DNA from: Nitrospirales bacterium
GTDB taxonomy: Bacteria > Nitrospirota > Nitrospiria > Nitrospirales > UBA8639
Reading direction: 5' to 3'
Length of the DNA stretch: 64,000 nt
Assembly (NCBI GenBank): GCA_021604005.1
Contig: BQIV01000019.1
Span: 28,527 to 92,526, forward strand
This document shows, piece by piece, positions 19,496 through 28,849 of the stretch. The position numbers and the translations under genes are program-made. A model generated the notes under the pieces. That model searched no databases. It was not told the origin of the DNA and saw only the letters and a list, made by a program, of their open reading frames with translations. Each line of letters starts with the position of its first letter. Positions within the stretch are counted from its first letter, which is position 1.

Positions 19496-20659
19496 TCAGG
19501 GAAATAATGATCGTTGTGGTGTGAAGGGAAGACAGGAAGAAGATGGTGACGAAGCCAGGGCTTTAGCTTCTTTATCATAAATAAATCGAGCCAGTAATTG
19601 AGCGATTTCCATTGATACCGCTTTCTGCATAGCCTGCGTTGCCCGTACGCGGGCTTCATGTTGTGTGATATGCCCCTCACGTCCTGAGCGAGAGACCGCA
19701 CCGATGACCCGTTGTTCACGTGATTCTATCACTTGGAGGTCGCTACACCAACGAACATACGTGAATAATGGGTCGTTCAGCCTGAGGTCTTCTAAGCGTG
19801 AAGTGGCGATAATACGGAAGTCCGGTCTTTCATGATGAGACGCGTCTATGGGCTGTTCAGAATTATCTGAGATGGAATCAGGATGTTGTGTATCGCGAGT
19901 GACAAACCCTTCATGAATTAATCCATCCCAAATAGCTTGGGACAGTTGTGGTTGCTGCTCTCCCGTCACCTGTACATCGATGCGCACATCGTTCAACAAA
20001 TACGCGTCGAGTTCTCGCTGAATACTTGCCAGTGTGTATGGTGCGGGAATGGTTGCTCCGGTCAAACTGACAATCTGCAAATCCGTATTGACGACTTGTC
20101 GAAGTCGCATATCTCGTAATGCTCGCTTCAATCCACGAAGTTTCGTGACCACATTGACACCGGTACGACCATCTTCCATATGGTGTTGAATCGCCTGGTC
20201 GTATTTCGCAATATGTGCGCGTAAAACACGTTCAGTTTTAGCGCGATCCAATCCCGCTAAGACAAAGTGCTGGCCGTCATCAGGACGAGACCAAGCTTCC
20301 AGAACTTTGACATCGGCTAAGACCTTTTTGGTTGAGACATGCGTGAGATGGTCCAGCGTCAGCTGTCGGCTCGTCTTTGTGTGATTGTTTTGATCGACTT
20401 GTGAATACGTCTCGTTGTCTTGCAGCTGAGTTTGCACATGTGCGTGAAAAATTCGTGCGACTGACGCATACGCTCGTTGCTCCGCCACCGCACGTGTGTC
20501 ACCTTCACCTGTCCCAAGTAAATATGTTTCTGGTGAAAATTCGAGACTGATTCCATCAACCCAATCAGGACGGGAACGATCGTCCCATAATGCGCACCCG
20601 AACCCCATACTCCAGATTCCCATTGAGAGACACAGTATGATTGTTCGAGAAATAGCCAT
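19496..20659 (-). CDS. LPP20-like lipoprotein
   Basis: Protein of 387 residues with a signal peptide ending in a lipobox (GFGC, Cys at about 22). The segment from PDWV to about residue 145 (TYLLGTGEGDTRAVAEQRAYASVARIF, then a KVLEAW and HFVLAGLDR block) follows the LPP20/FlgP-type fold: a PxWV opening, an ala-rich helix, and a strand set. The C-terminal half (about 190-360) is a second alpha/beta region with a DVQVTGEQQP strand, possibly another outer-membrane-associated domain. It is 13 bp downstream of the COG3014 gene and 31 bp upstream of asmA, all minus strand. Confidence 0.75.
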   Translation of the reverse strand: MAISRTIILCLSMGIWSMGFGCALWDDRSRPDWVDGISLEFSPETYLLGTGEGDTRAVAEQRAYASVARIFHAHVQTQLQDNETYSQVDQNNHTKTSRQLTLDHLTHVSTKKVLADVKVLEAWSRPDDGQHFVLAGLDRAKTERVLRAHIAKYDQAIQHHMEDGRTGVNVVTKLRGLKRALRDMRLRQVVNTDLQIVSLTGATIPAPYTLASIQRELDAYLLNDVRIDVQVTGEQQPQLSQAIWDGLIHEGFVTRDTQHPDSISDNSEQPIDASHHERPDFRIIATSRLEDLRLNDPLFTYVRWCSDLQVIESREQRVIGAVSRSGREGHITQHEARVRATQAMQKAVSMEIAQLLARFIYDKEAKALASSPSSSCLPFTPQRSLFP

Positions 20660-20672
20660 TGAATTTCGTGGG

Positions 20673-22211
20673 TTATTTGAGAATACGTTGAGTCAGGAAA
20701 CGAGTCTCTCCACTCTTCAATGTCATGTCGAGTGTCACAGGTCCTGGGAGTACGTTCCCACGCGTATCATATGAATCGATTGTAATGGAATAGGTTCCTG
20801 GAGGGACCAAGAGTCGTGTGGCCTGAAACTCTCCGGGAAGCGTTCTCCAGGTTCGAATATCCGCTTCTTCTGTGAGAATCGCAAATATTTTCGCTACACT
20901 TGCAGCCACAAGTCCTACCAAGGCCTGAGACTCCTTATTCACGGCTGCCTGTGCCCCATACCCGATACCGACGGCAGCGGCCATTTTCATCGCCGCTCGT
21001 GCCACGGCACGGACCACGAGTGAGGTATACGCATCATCTAAATTCTTTTTGGCAACGGCATCTACATCATACATCCGTTGAGTATCCCTCTGATAGGTTT
21101 TCGTGCCATTGTCTGCTCGAATGGTACTATACGCAACTGGCGAAGGTTGTTGCAGAACTTGAGGCAAGGCCACACGAACGATATCACCTTGAAGTCCGAA
21201 CAGCACCGCATCAGGGCCACGCATTCGTCTATGACTTCGTCCAAACCCCTGCTTGGTCAGCACCATCAAGTGCAACGCATCAAGACTAATAGGTAAGTCC
21301 AGCAGTAGATCTGTTTTGGTCGGGCCACGTCCATTCATGCTGATGATGACAATTTCCGCCATATCTTGCTCATGAACGAACGGCTCAGCGGCATCAGGGA
21401 AGGCCTGTTGATAGTCATGAAACTCTTCGCTCAACCCCAGCGCTTGTGTTGTTCGTAATAAATCTTCTTGCAATATTAATGGTAAGGTGACTTGAGACCA
21501 CGATTCGGCCAGTCGATACCCTTCTGCGGCTTTTCGATAGGCAATGAACGCATTATTGAGGTCGCCTGATGCTTCATACAACACGCCCGTCACATATCGG
21601 GCAAACGGGTCTTCGCGATAACTGTCGTCATCAACTGTATCGGCAAGGACGTTGAGTCGATGATCAATGCGTCGCGCTTCCACTAATGCGGCTGAAACAT
21701 CGTCGAGGCAGGCATAGTTCAGCATCTTGATGACATTCACCATGACCTGTTCATAGGGATCGCCTTGATAGGGCAGTTGGGTTTCATTGACAAGAATGGC
21801 GGCGGCTTCATCTCGAATGCGCGTGGTATAAAAATCCTCAATGAGCGCATCGGCTTCTTCAAGAAAGGTATTACTGTCTTGATAGCGACCCGCAAGATGC
21901 AAGGTCATACCTCGATCCATGAGATACAATAGATGGCTTCGTTGCCCATAGTCTTTTTGGGTTTCCTGAATGATGTGATCGGCTTGTTCAGGGTTTCCGG
22001 CTAGTAAACTCTTTTCGACGTTCGAGTAATGACTGCCAAATGAACTGCATCCCGTCAACAAGGACGTCAATGAAAGAAGCGCAAGACAAAGCAGGCGAAC
22101 TGAACGCCGGAGTGGGGTTAGGTAGGGAAGGAAACTGATTCGATGTTTGCGACACACGTCACAGGATGCATGAAGCCGCTTAGAAGGAACATCACGTTGA
22201 AACAAACCCAC
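20673..22211 (-). CDS. COG3014-type lipoprotein with TPR-like region
   Basis: Protein of 512 residues. The N-terminal hydrophobic helix ends in a lipobox (LTGC, Cys about residue 55). Residues about 65-270 form helical repeats (EKSLLAGNPEQADHIIQ; MTLHLAGRYQDSNTFLEEAD; ARYVTGVLYEASGDLNNAF) resembling TPRs. A later domain contains the glycine/alanine-rich GIGYGAQAAVN segment, and the end has a beta-rich part with VPPGTYSITI. This arrangement matches the uncharacterised COG3014 family, which commonly neighbours LpoB-like and LPP20 genes, as here. Function unknown; outer-membrane lipoprotein likely. Starts closer to the signal are possible, since the N-region is unusually long (about 35 residues). 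Confidence 0.75.
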   Translation of the reverse strand: MGLFQRDVPSKRLHASCDVCRKHRISFLPYLTPLRRSVRLLCLALLSLTSLLTGCSSFGSHYSNVEKSLLAGNPEQADHIIQETQKDYGQRSHLLYLMDRGMTLHLAGRYQDSNTFLEEADALIEDFYTTRIRDEAAAILVNETQLPYQGDPYEQVMVNVIKMLNYACLDDVSAALVEARRIDHRLNVLADTVDDDSYREDPFARYVTGVLYEASGDLNNAFIAYRKAAEGYRLAESWSQVTLPLILQEDLLRTTQALGLSEEFHDYQQAFPDAAEPFVHEQDMAEIVIISMNGRGPTKTDLLLDLPISLDALHLMVLTKQGFGRSHRRMRGPDAVLFGLQGDIVRVALPQVLQQPSPVAYSTIRADNGTKTYQRDTQRMYDVDAVAKKNLDDAYTSLVVRAVARAAMKMAAAVGIGYGAQAAVNKESQALVGLVAASVAKIFAILTEEADIRTWRTLPGEFQATRLLVPPGTYSITIDSYDTRGNVLPGPVTLDMTLKSGETRFLTQRILK

Positions 22212-22231
22212 GGGTATACATACAGAGAGAA

Positions 22232-22867
22232 CTAAAAAAGGAACCGTTTTTTCTCAATGATTTTTTTGATTTTCTTCTGTCCGTACCACGATTTGACATT
22301 ATTTTTTAAATCGATCAAATCAAGATCAATCTGATAATACACAGCTTTTGTGCCATCCGCTTCATCCAGAATATTGGAGATATACCCCTTCATCATGAAG
22401 TCGGCTCCCATTTCTTGTCCTGGTCCTTTCTGGGTATCTTCTCGAGCATGCACTGCTTGGTCGCGCCGTTCTTCACGAATTTCATCCCGTTCGCTCTTTG
22501 CGGCGACAAATGTGACCCGTTGTGAATTCGTCATTTCCCGTTCAAGGTCGGTAATAAACGTCTGCACGTTAATATGCTCATTGCTCTTATTCAACACCGA
22601 TCCGACAATCACGACGGGTTGTCGTCCATGTGATTGGCTGAAATTTTCGAGCCACGGACGTGAAACCATTTCTTTGATCATGGTTTCCGCAACCATCCTC
22701 GAGTCCGTATCGTTCCAGCGACCACTGAAATCGGTCACGAGCCCCGTGTCAACACGTGTAATTTTTTTCTCTTTCCCGCAACCGGCCAGTGGGAGTATCA
22801 TGAGCAGCGTACATACCAAAATGCTGCAGCGCAAAAGAGGTTGTCTGAATTCACATGCCTTCATCAT
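22232..22867 (-). CDS. LpoB-like lipoprotein (penicillin-binding protein activator family)
   Basis: A 211-residue lipoprotein (lipobox LAGC, Cys near 30). Characteristic features of the LpoB/COG3417 family are the D-x-x-G-R-W-N-D-T-D-S segment (FSGRWNDTDSRMVAETMI), the VVIVGSVLNKSNEHIN strand and the ADFMMKGYIS strand near 150. In E. coli LpoB reaches through peptidoglycan to activate PBP1b. Here no PBP is nearby, so the partner is unknown. It lies 43 bp after an LPP20 gene and 20 bp before the COG3014 gene. The C-terminus is strongly basic (KKIKKIIEKKRFLF). Confidence 0.82.
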   Translation of the reverse strand: MMKACEFRQPLLRCSILVCTLLMILPLAGCGKEKKITRVDTGLVTDFSGRWNDTDSRMVAETMIKEMVSRPWLENFSQSHGRQPVVIVGSVLNKSNEHINVQTFITDLEREMTNSQRVTFVAAKSERDEIREERRDQAVHAREDTQKGPGQEMGADFMMKGYISNILDEADGTKAVYYQIDLDLIDLKNNVKSWYGQKKIKKIIEKKRFLF

Positions 22868-22910
22868 GATTCTACGGTTTCATTCATTGGATTCACCGAC
22901 CGCAGAGACG

Positions 22911-23471
22911 TTATCGTTTCGCCTCTTCTTTCTCTAATTTTTGAAAGAGTCGTTCGGCATTTTCCTTCACATACGCTTTCATTTCATGGCTTAACTCTCT
23001 GGCTTCTTGTAAGGCTTCTTGCATATCTTTAAACGAAAGTTTTGTTAAGACGTGATAGCTGTTGGTGTCATCATCTTTATAGCGATCAATTGGGCGTACC
23101 CCATTTAATGTCACCGTGGTCACAGTTTTAATGGCGCGTTCAATATTTTGTTCTTCTGCCGTTTTCGTGAAATCCCCTGCCGTTGTCGACGCAGTGTAAT
23201 CTTCCATTAAATATCCCGTATACGTTTCAAACGTTTTGGCCAATTCCGCGCGCGATCGATTTTCCGCCGCCTCCCAAGCCAAGGGCTCATTGTTGACCCC
23301 TACAATGGACCCTACTCCGTATATCGACTTCGTCTCTTCATTATGAAATGCGCCGGAACCTTCTTTGACCCAGTTAGGCGGTCCACCACATGCGGTCAAG
23401 ACACAGACAAAAAGAAGGCTGTGGCAGAGGAACAGCCATGGTTGTCGCATACGCGGAGTCGAGATATTCAT
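22911..23471 (-). CDS. LPP20 family lipoprotein
   Basis: A 186-residue lipoprotein (lipobox LTAC, Cys about 28) containing one LPP20 domain: P-N-W-V, then SIYGVGSIVGVNNEP, an ala/arg-rich helix (AWEAAENRSRAELAKTFETY) and strands with YHVLTKLSF. The C-terminus is a charged helix (AYVKENAERLFQKLEKEEAKR). First gene of a run of four lipoproteins plus AsmA on the minus strand. LPP20 proteins such as FlgP are outer-membrane components in other bacteria; no flagellar gene is nearby, so a general envelope role is more likely. Confidence 0.82.
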   Translation of the reverse strand: MNISTPRMRQPWLFLCHSLLFVCVLTACGGPPNWVKEGSGAFHNEETKSIYGVGSIVGVNNEPLAWEAAENRSRAELAKTFETYTGYLMEDYTASTTAGDFTKTAEEQNIERAIKTVTTVTLNGVRPIDRYKDDDTNSYHVLTKLSFKDMQEALQEARELSHEMKAYVKENAERLFQKLEKEEAKR

Positions 23472-23670
23472 ACGAATTAGGGCATTGATAAATGAATAAC
23501 GGCTAATTGATTGATGTGAGAAAACCTGACGTAAATTCGCGTCTCACTTAAGAAAAATGCTATCATCCACTTCGAAGCCTGTCAAGAAAACGGGTACGCA
23601 CGGCGGGATGAAATAATCCGGGACACTGCTGACTGTTGTTGTTTGGGCACATATACAAAGGAGATAGCTC

Positions 23671-23841
23671 GTGGCCGATGTACAAATCGAAGATGGCATG
23701 ATCAAGATTACTGACCTGACAGTTCAAGATCCCAATTCGGCAAAGGTTTTAGCCGAGTATCCACAAAATCGATGGACGGAAATTACGCGTCGCGCCCTGA
23801 AAATCGGGTTAGGATACATGAAGGGGGGCGCTGACGATTAA
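23671..23841 (+). CDS. small acidic protein, 56 residues, GTG start
   Basis: Short open frame beginning GTG at 23671 with a strong ribosome site (AAAGGAGA, 23657-23664) at good spacing. The product starts MADVQIEDGMIKITDLTV and ends LKIGLGYMKGGADD. It has no signal peptide or membrane segment; residues 30-48 (YPQNRWTEITRRALKIGLG) should form a basic amphipathic helix. No family recognised. The frame, the ribosome site and the codon pattern all look coding. It is isolated, with about 200 bp of non-coding sequence on each side. Confidence 0.65.
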   Translation: MADVQIEDGMIKITDLTVQDPNSAKVLAEYPQNRWTEITRRALKIGLGYMKGGADD

Positions 23842-24027
23842 ATGTGCAAACACACACGGCTCTTCCTTCCGTTATCGTGTCCTGTCGTCGTGATTTTTCT
23901 AGACAACACTTTCTCCGTCTCATAAAATCATAGAGACACATGACGATGAACCGATTCTTAAGGATACGACTACCCTCGTGAGCCTCATACGTTTCTGAGA
24001 ACCTCAGCCACACAATTCATTCTTCAC

Positions 24028-25626
24028 ATGCCCACACTCACTGAAGCCGATCAGCAGGACCTCAACAACAAGGGTCTCATGCTTGAACATGTGGAGGCGC
24101 AGCTTGAAACCTTTCGAAAGGGTATTCCGTACACTGTTTTGAATCGACCTTGCACGGTCAACAATGGCATTACACGATTGAGTGCTCAAGAGCGAGACGC
24201 CTATGCTCAGCATTTTGAAGACGTGGCATTATCAGGGCGCGTCACAAAATTTGTCCCGGCTTCAGGTGCGGCAAGTCGAATGTTTAAGACGCTGCTCACG
24301 ACTCTTGAAGAATACCAAAACGAAGTTTCCCCGACATCACTCCGCGATCTTCTTTCTCAGACGAAGAATGCCAAAGCGCTTGGCGAATTCTTTCAGCAAT
24401 TAGACGCCTTTGCATTTCATGATGATTTACAGGCTCAACTCGCGTCGCAAGGGATTACGGCTACGGATCAGCAATGGAAAGCCGTCTTACGTACTCTCCT
24501 ATTTACTCCCGGCTTAAATTACGCAAACCTTCCCAAAGGTTTGTTGAAGTTTCATCGCTACAGCGATCATGTCCGCACACCCATCGAAGAGCACATCGTT
24601 GAAGGATGTGCCTATGCGAAAGATGCCTCTGGAACGGTGCGAATTCATTTCACCATTTCACCAGATCATGAACAGCTCATCTTCGAACATGTCGCGGACA
24701 TACGCCGTCGAGTTGAAAACCAGAATGTGAAGTTCGATATCACCTGTTCCCAGCAACTAGCTTCGACGGATACCATCGCGGTGGATCTTGAGAATCGTCC
24801 CTTTCGAGACTCAACGGGGGCTCTCGTTTTTCGTCCGGGCGGGCATGGGGCACTCATTCATAACCTTCACAATCTTCAAGGCGATATCGTCTTCATTAAA
24901 AATATTGACAATGTGGTTCCGCAACGGCTTATAGATCAACCAAATCTTTACAAGAAAGCGTTAGGAGGCTATCTCGTGACGATTCAACGCCAACTGTTTC
25001 ACTATGTCCAGGCGTTATCGAAAGATGCGATCGAGGAACAATATTTTCATGAAATTGCAGCCTTCGCTGAACACACATTCGGTATGACAATGTCAGAGAA
25101 AGTGAAATCGCAGTCTGTACGCTATCAACAGAACGTGTTGTTCAAACAATTGAATAGACCCATTCGCGTCTGTGGGATGGTCCCGAATACTGGAGAACCG
25201 GGAGGGGGGCCGTTTTGGGTGACGCACCAGGATGGCTCACATTCCATGCAAATTGTGGAATCATCGCAAGTCGACCCTCAGGTAGACAGTCAGCAAGCCA
25301 TCCTACACACATCGACACACTTTAATCCGGTTGATTTAGTCTGTGGGGTTCGAGACTACCAAGGGCAGCCGTTCGACCTACCCACGTTCTCAAATCCTGA
25401 AGCAGGATTTATTGCCAGAAAATCCTATCAAGGACGAGATCTGAAAGCGCTCGAATTGCCTGGCCTCTGGAATGGTGCCATGGCAAAGTGGAATACGCTC
25501 TTTGTGGAAGTTCCGATCAGTACGTTTAACCCCGTAAAGACGGTATTGGATCTTCTCAGACCGGAACACCAAGCCACCGAACCCTTGCGTCGACACAATC
25601 AACCTCAGCATAATGCATGTCCATAG
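24028..25626 (+). CDS. DUF4301 family protein
   Basis: A 532-residue cytoplasmic protein that fits the DUF4301 family throughout: VPASGAASRMFKTLL near residue 77, a GLLKFHRY motif near 173, an HFTISPDHE segment, the FRPGGHGALIHNL motif near 270, and NTGEPGGGPFWV with THFNPVDLVCGVRDY toward the end. The GASRMFK and GGHGALI motifs recall nucleotidyltransferase-like or sugar-nucleotide binding sites, but the activity is not established. No signal peptide. Next gene is acsA, 70 bp downstream on the same strand. Start by ATG at 24028; no strong ribosome site. Confidence 0.88.
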   Translation: MPTLTEADQQDLNNKGLMLEHVEAQLETFRKGIPYTVLNRPCTVNNGITRLSAQERDAYAQHFEDVALSGRVTKFVPASGAASRMFKTLLTTLEEYQNEVSPTSLRDLLSQTKNAKALGEFFQQLDAFAFHDDLQAQLASQGITATDQQWKAVLRTLLFTPGLNYANLPKGLLKFHRYSDHVRTPIEEHIVEGCAYAKDASGTVRIHFTISPDHEQLIFEHVADIRRRVENQNVKFDITCSQQLASTDTIAVDLENRPFRDSTGALVFRPGGHGALIHNLHNLQGDIVFIKNIDNVVPQRLIDQPNLYKKALGGYLVTIQRQLFHYVQALSKDAIEEQYFHEIAAFAEHTFGMTMSEKVKSQSVRYQQNVLFKQLNRPIRVCGMVPNTGEPGGGPFWVTHQDGSHSMQIVESSQVDPQVDSQQAILHTSTHFNPVDLVCGVRDYQGQPFDLPTFSNPEAGFIARKSYQGRDLKALELPGLWNGAMAKWNTLFVEVPISTFNPVKTVLDLLRPEHQATEPLRRHNQPQHNACP

Positions 25627-25696
25627 CTCAGAACGTCCCTGTCATGTATTCATGGCATATTGTGTCGCTTAGCTGAGCATAACAAGGAGTGATCTG

Positions 25697-27583
25697 ATGG
25701 AACAGAATATTGAAACGTTGCAGAAATCCGGTCGCGTGATACAGCCACCGGCGGAGCTCAAAGCCCAAGCCTATATTCAAGATTACGAACAGGCCTATAA
25801 GCAATCTATTGAAGATCCCGAAAAGTTCTGGGAAGACGTCGCCAAGGAACTGCACTGGTTTTCCCCATGGAATACAGTCTTGGAGTGGAACTATCCCTGG
25901 GCAAAATGGTTTGTGGACGGCACCTGTAATATTTCGTATAACTGCCTTGATCGTCATGTGAATTCCTGGCGAAAAAATAAAGTTGCCGTCATCTGGGTAG
26001 GGGAAGAAGGTGAAGAGCGTATTTTTACCTATGCCGAACTGCATCGGCAGGTCAATAAATGTGCCAATGCGCTGAAAGCCTTAGGGCTTTCGAAGAGTGA
26101 CCGGGTTACGATTTACCTCCCCAAAATTCCAGAGCAAATTGTCGCCATGTTGGCCTGTGCACGGATTGGCCTCATCCATTCCGTCGTCTACTCCGGATTC
26201 AGCGCAAAAGCTCTGCAAGCGCGAATTCAAGATGCCGAATCCAAGTTGGTGATTACCGCGGATGTCGGATACGACCGATCCAAAACCATTCCGCTGAAAC
26301 CGGTCGTGGATGAAGCGGTCAACAATTGCCCGACCGTCGAAAAGGTTGTCGTTGTCCAACGTAAGAAAAATGGGCCTGCCTTGAATTCAGAGAAAGAAGT
26401 CGATTGGATCGACTGGCTAAAGGAGCAATCCACGAATTGTGAGGCGCTGCCTTTAGATTCCGAGACGCCGTTATATATTCTTTATACCTCAGGCACAACC
26501 GGTAAACCCAAGGGTGTCGTGCACGTGCATGGCGGGTATATGGTGGGCACCTATATCACCACAAAGTATGTCTTCGATCTGAAGGACGACGATGTGTATT
26601 TTTGCGTAGCCGATCCTGGATGGGTCACTGGGCATAGCTATATTGTGTACGGTCCCTTGCTCAATGGCGGGACGATTTTAACGGCAGAAGGAAAACCGGA
26701 CTATCCAGATCCTGGACGGTGGTGGGATCTCATCGAGCGCTATGGTGTCTCCATTTTTTATACTACGCCGACGGCTGTGCGATTACTCATGAAGTTTGGG
26801 GAAGAATGGCCCGGCAAATACGATCTTTCATCGTTACGCGTGTTGGGCTCGGTCGGCGAACCCATTAATCCCGAAGCCTGGGAATGGTTTTACCGCGTGA
26901 CTGGCAGCAATAAGCCCATTATGGATACATGGTGGCAAACAGAGACTGGCAGTATTCTTGTGACTCCCCTCCCCTGCGTTCCGTTGAAACCGGGCTCGGC
27001 TACTCGACCGTTTTTAGGGATTGAAGCCGATGTCGTGGATCGCGACGGAAAAAGCATCGACCATGGAGGAGGGTTTGCAGTCATTAAAAAACCATGGCCA
27101 TCAATGATGCGGACTATTTACAACGATCCCGATCGCTATCTCCTGTATTGGAATACGATTCAGGGTTGCTATACCGCAGGCGACGTCTGTCACAAAGACA
27201 AGGATGGCTATCTCTGGTTTATGGGTCGTGCGGACGATGTGGTGAAGGTAGCAGGAAATCGAATTGGGACGGCAGAAGTGGAAAGTGCGTTAGTCAGCCA
27301 TGACGCAGTTGTGGAAGCCGCTGTGATCGGAAAACCGCATAAGACCGCAGGGGAAATGATCAAAGCCTTTGTCATTCTCAAGGAAGGACAAACCGAAACG
27401 CCTGACTTGATTCAACAGCTTCAAGACCATGTGCTCAACGAACTTGGAAAAATTGCCGTGCCCAAAGAGGTTGAAATCGTCACATCGTTACCCAAAACCC
27501 GTTCCGGGAAAATCATGCGACGGGTCCTTAAAGCCAAAGAACTTGGACAAGACCCCGGCGATATTTCTACGCTTGAGGAATGA
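25697..27583 (+). CDS. acsA: acetyl-CoA synthetase
   Basis: AMP-forming acetate-CoA ligase (628 residues). The adenylation motif YTSGTTGKPKG lies near residue 263, the DTWWQTETG core motif near 412, the YTAGD hinge motif near 492, and the C-terminal KTRSGKIMRR, whose first-domain lysine is the usual acetylation site, near 605. All expected conserved segments are intact. A good ribosome site (AAGGAG, 25684-25689) precedes the ATG. Provides acetyl-CoA from acetate. The N-terminal tail is slightly shorter than in E. coli Acs. Confidence 0.97.
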   Translation: MEQNIETLQKSGRVIQPPAELKAQAYIQDYEQAYKQSIEDPEKFWEDVAKELHWFSPWNTVLEWNYPWAKWFVDGTCNISYNCLDRHVNSWRKNKVAVIWVGEEGEERIFTYAELHRQVNKCANALKALGLSKSDRVTIYLPKIPEQIVAMLACARIGLIHSVVYSGFSAKALQARIQDAESKLVITADVGYDRSKTIPLKPVVDEAVNNCPTVEKVVVVQRKKNGPALNSEKEVDWIDWLKEQSTNCEALPLDSETPLYILYTSGTTGKPKGVVHVHGGYMVGTYITTKYVFDLKDDDVYFCVADPGWVTGHSYIVYGPLLNGGTILTAEGKPDYPDPGRWWDLIERYGVSIFYTTPTAVRLLMKFGEEWPGKYDLSSLRVLGSVGEPINPEAWEWFYRVTGSNKPIMDTWWQTETGSILVTPLPCVPLKPGSATRPFLGIEADVVDRDGKSIDHGGGFAVIKKPWPSMMRTIYNDPDRYLLYWNTIQGCYTAGDVCHKDKDGYLWFMGRADDVVKVAGNRIGTAEVESALVSHDAVVEAAVIGKPHKTAGEMIKAFVILKEGQTETPDLIQQLQDHVLNELGKIAVPKEVEIVTSLPKTRSGKIMRRVLKAKELGQDPGDISTLEE

Positions 27584-27634
27584 GGAATCGCGAAGGCCTG
27601 ATTAATTCGCCAGCACCAGGAAGTCACAACGCGG

Positions 27635-28096
27635 TTATAAGTCCCGAGATCCTGAACGTTCTTTTAACTGCTGAGCATCAATTTTGTCTTTTTCACGACC
27701 AGTGGCTTCTTTATTTTGAATGAGATGCGGTTTGGAGAGAAACGGAACGATAAGTCCTTCGATATCGATTTCTTCCCTTGCAACGTAAGCTTCACTAAAG
27801 CTTACGCCATCAATTTTAGTGAGTATATCAATTCGTCGAGGGGCAACCCCAATTTGAAACACAATACCTTCTTCACTGAACGCCTCTTGCGTAAGTTGAG
27901 AGACTGGTGCTCCAAAGGCTACAAGAGAGTCATACACGAACTTTGAGTTTTCTGGAGAAGGTTCTACCCAGACATCAACATCACCTGTTGCTCTTGGATA
28001 ACCGTGAACCCCTAAAGCGTATGCCCCAACAACAAGAAATTTAACCTTGTGACCGATTAAGAGCGACAACATCTCTTTGTAGTCTTTGTTCAGCAT
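27635..28096 (-). CDS. nucleotidyltransferase-fold protein (DUF6036/AbiEii-like)
   Basis: A 153-residue protein with the minimal nucleotidyltransferase pattern: VVGAYALGVHGYPRATGDVDVWV (residues about 21-43), in which GAxAxxxHG and T-x-D-x-D form the core. PRRIDILTKIDG follows with the third acidic residue. Similar proteins act as AbiEii/MNT-type toxins or as components of type IV/VII toxin-antitoxin pairs. The upstream 64-residue frame overlaps this start by 56 bp, as is usual for such pairs. Convergent with acsA. Activity is unknown. Confidence 0.8.
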   Translation of the reverse strand: MLNKDYKEMLSLLIGHKVKFLVVGAYALGVHGYPRATGDVDVWVEPSPENSKFVYDSLVAFGAPVSQLTQEAFSEEGIVFQIGVAPRRIDILTKIDGVSFSEAYVAREEIDIEGLIVPFLSKPHLIQNKEATGREKDKIDAQQLKERSGSRDL

Positions 28097-28235
28097 TTCC
28101 TTTACCAGTTAACGACCAGAGTTCAGCGGTGAGTTCCCATATATACGAAACCCTCTCCGATGGAGTGGCCTTGACATAATTGTCGTCAGGGTCAGTTAAT
28201 TTTTTTAATGCTACAACTCGACGATTCATTTGCAT
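28041..28235 (-). CDS. small partner of the nucleotidyltransferase gene
   Basis: A 64-residue protein (MQMNRRVVALKKLTDPDDNY, then SERVSYIWELTAELW). It resembles the short proteins often encoded just upstream of DUF6036-type nucleotidyltransferases, which open with a similar basic strand and have an E-R-V/L-helix. It overlaps the downstream gene by 56 bp. The start at 28235 stands only seven bases from a TATAAT box, so its message may be nearly leaderless; 28229 is an alternative start. The antitoxin role is an inference from gene order. Confidence 0.6.
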   Translation of the reverse strand: MQMNRRVVALKKLTDPDDNYVKATPSERVSYIWELTAELWSLTGKGNAEQRLQRDVVALNRSQG

Positions 28236-28248
28236 ACGATCAATTATA
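28236..28248 (-). promoter_or_regulatory. candidate -10 box for the small partner/nucleotidyltransferase pair
   Basis: On the minus strand a perfect TATAAT (28248 to 28243) is followed by seven bases and then the ATG at 28235. Transcription normally starts six or seven bases after a -10 box, so the transcript would begin at or next to the start codon. No good -35 hexamer is visible 17 bp upstream. Confidence 0.4.
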
Positions 28249-28384
28249 CCTTAATTATTAGGATAAATCGTGCCTGTAGCCATGAAGCTTTTTCTGTGCT
28301 TACCTTTTCAGCCACTCTGAGGTTGAGGTCATCTCAATAATCTTGTCTTTTCAGAGTATATACTTCTCTATCATCACTAGAACC

Positions 28385-28849
28385 ATGCTCGATATCGTCC
28401 TCTATCAACCAGAAATCCCACCAAATACCGGGAATATTATTCGCCTGTGTGCAAACACAGGATTTCCTCTGCATCTCATTCGTCCGTTAGGATTTCGCTG
28501 GGGGGACAAAGGCGCAAAGCGGGCAGGCTTAGACTATCATGAACTAAGCAATGTCGAACTTCATGTCACTCTTGAAGCCTATTTTCAAGCACGAAGGCCC
28601 CCTCGTGTCTTTGGCATCACCACTAAAGGTACCCGCCCCTATCACGACGTAGCTTTTCAATCAGGAGATGCCCTTCTCTTTGGCCCCGAAACCCGGGGAC
28701 TCCCGCAAGCCATTTTAACTTCGCTTCCGGAAAACCATTGCTTACGCATTCCTATGAAACCTGCCTCTCGTAGCTTGAACCTCAGCAATGCCGTGGCCGT
28801 CGTCGTCTACGAAGCCTGGCGCCAACATCAGTTCCCTGAATCACAATAA
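28385..28849 (+). CDS. trmL: tRNA (cytidine/uridine-34-2'-O)-methyltransferase
   Basis: SPOUT-class methyltransferase that 2'-O-methylates the wobble base of leucine tRNAs. The start [18 protein letters not shown] is exactly where the family begins, so the upstream frame extension to 28343 is rejected. Motifs [27 protein letters not shown] and [27 protein letters not shown] form the trefoil knot and SAM site. 154 residues, normal. No clear Shine-Dalgarno. Confidence 0.93.
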   Translation: MLDIVLYQPEIPPNTGNIIRLCANTGFPLHLIRPLGFRWGDKGAKRAGLDYHELSNVELHVTLEAYFQARRPPRVFGITTKGTRPYHDVAFQSGDALLFGPETRGLPQAILTSLPENHCLRIPMKPASRSLNLSNAVAVVVYEAWRQHQFPESQ

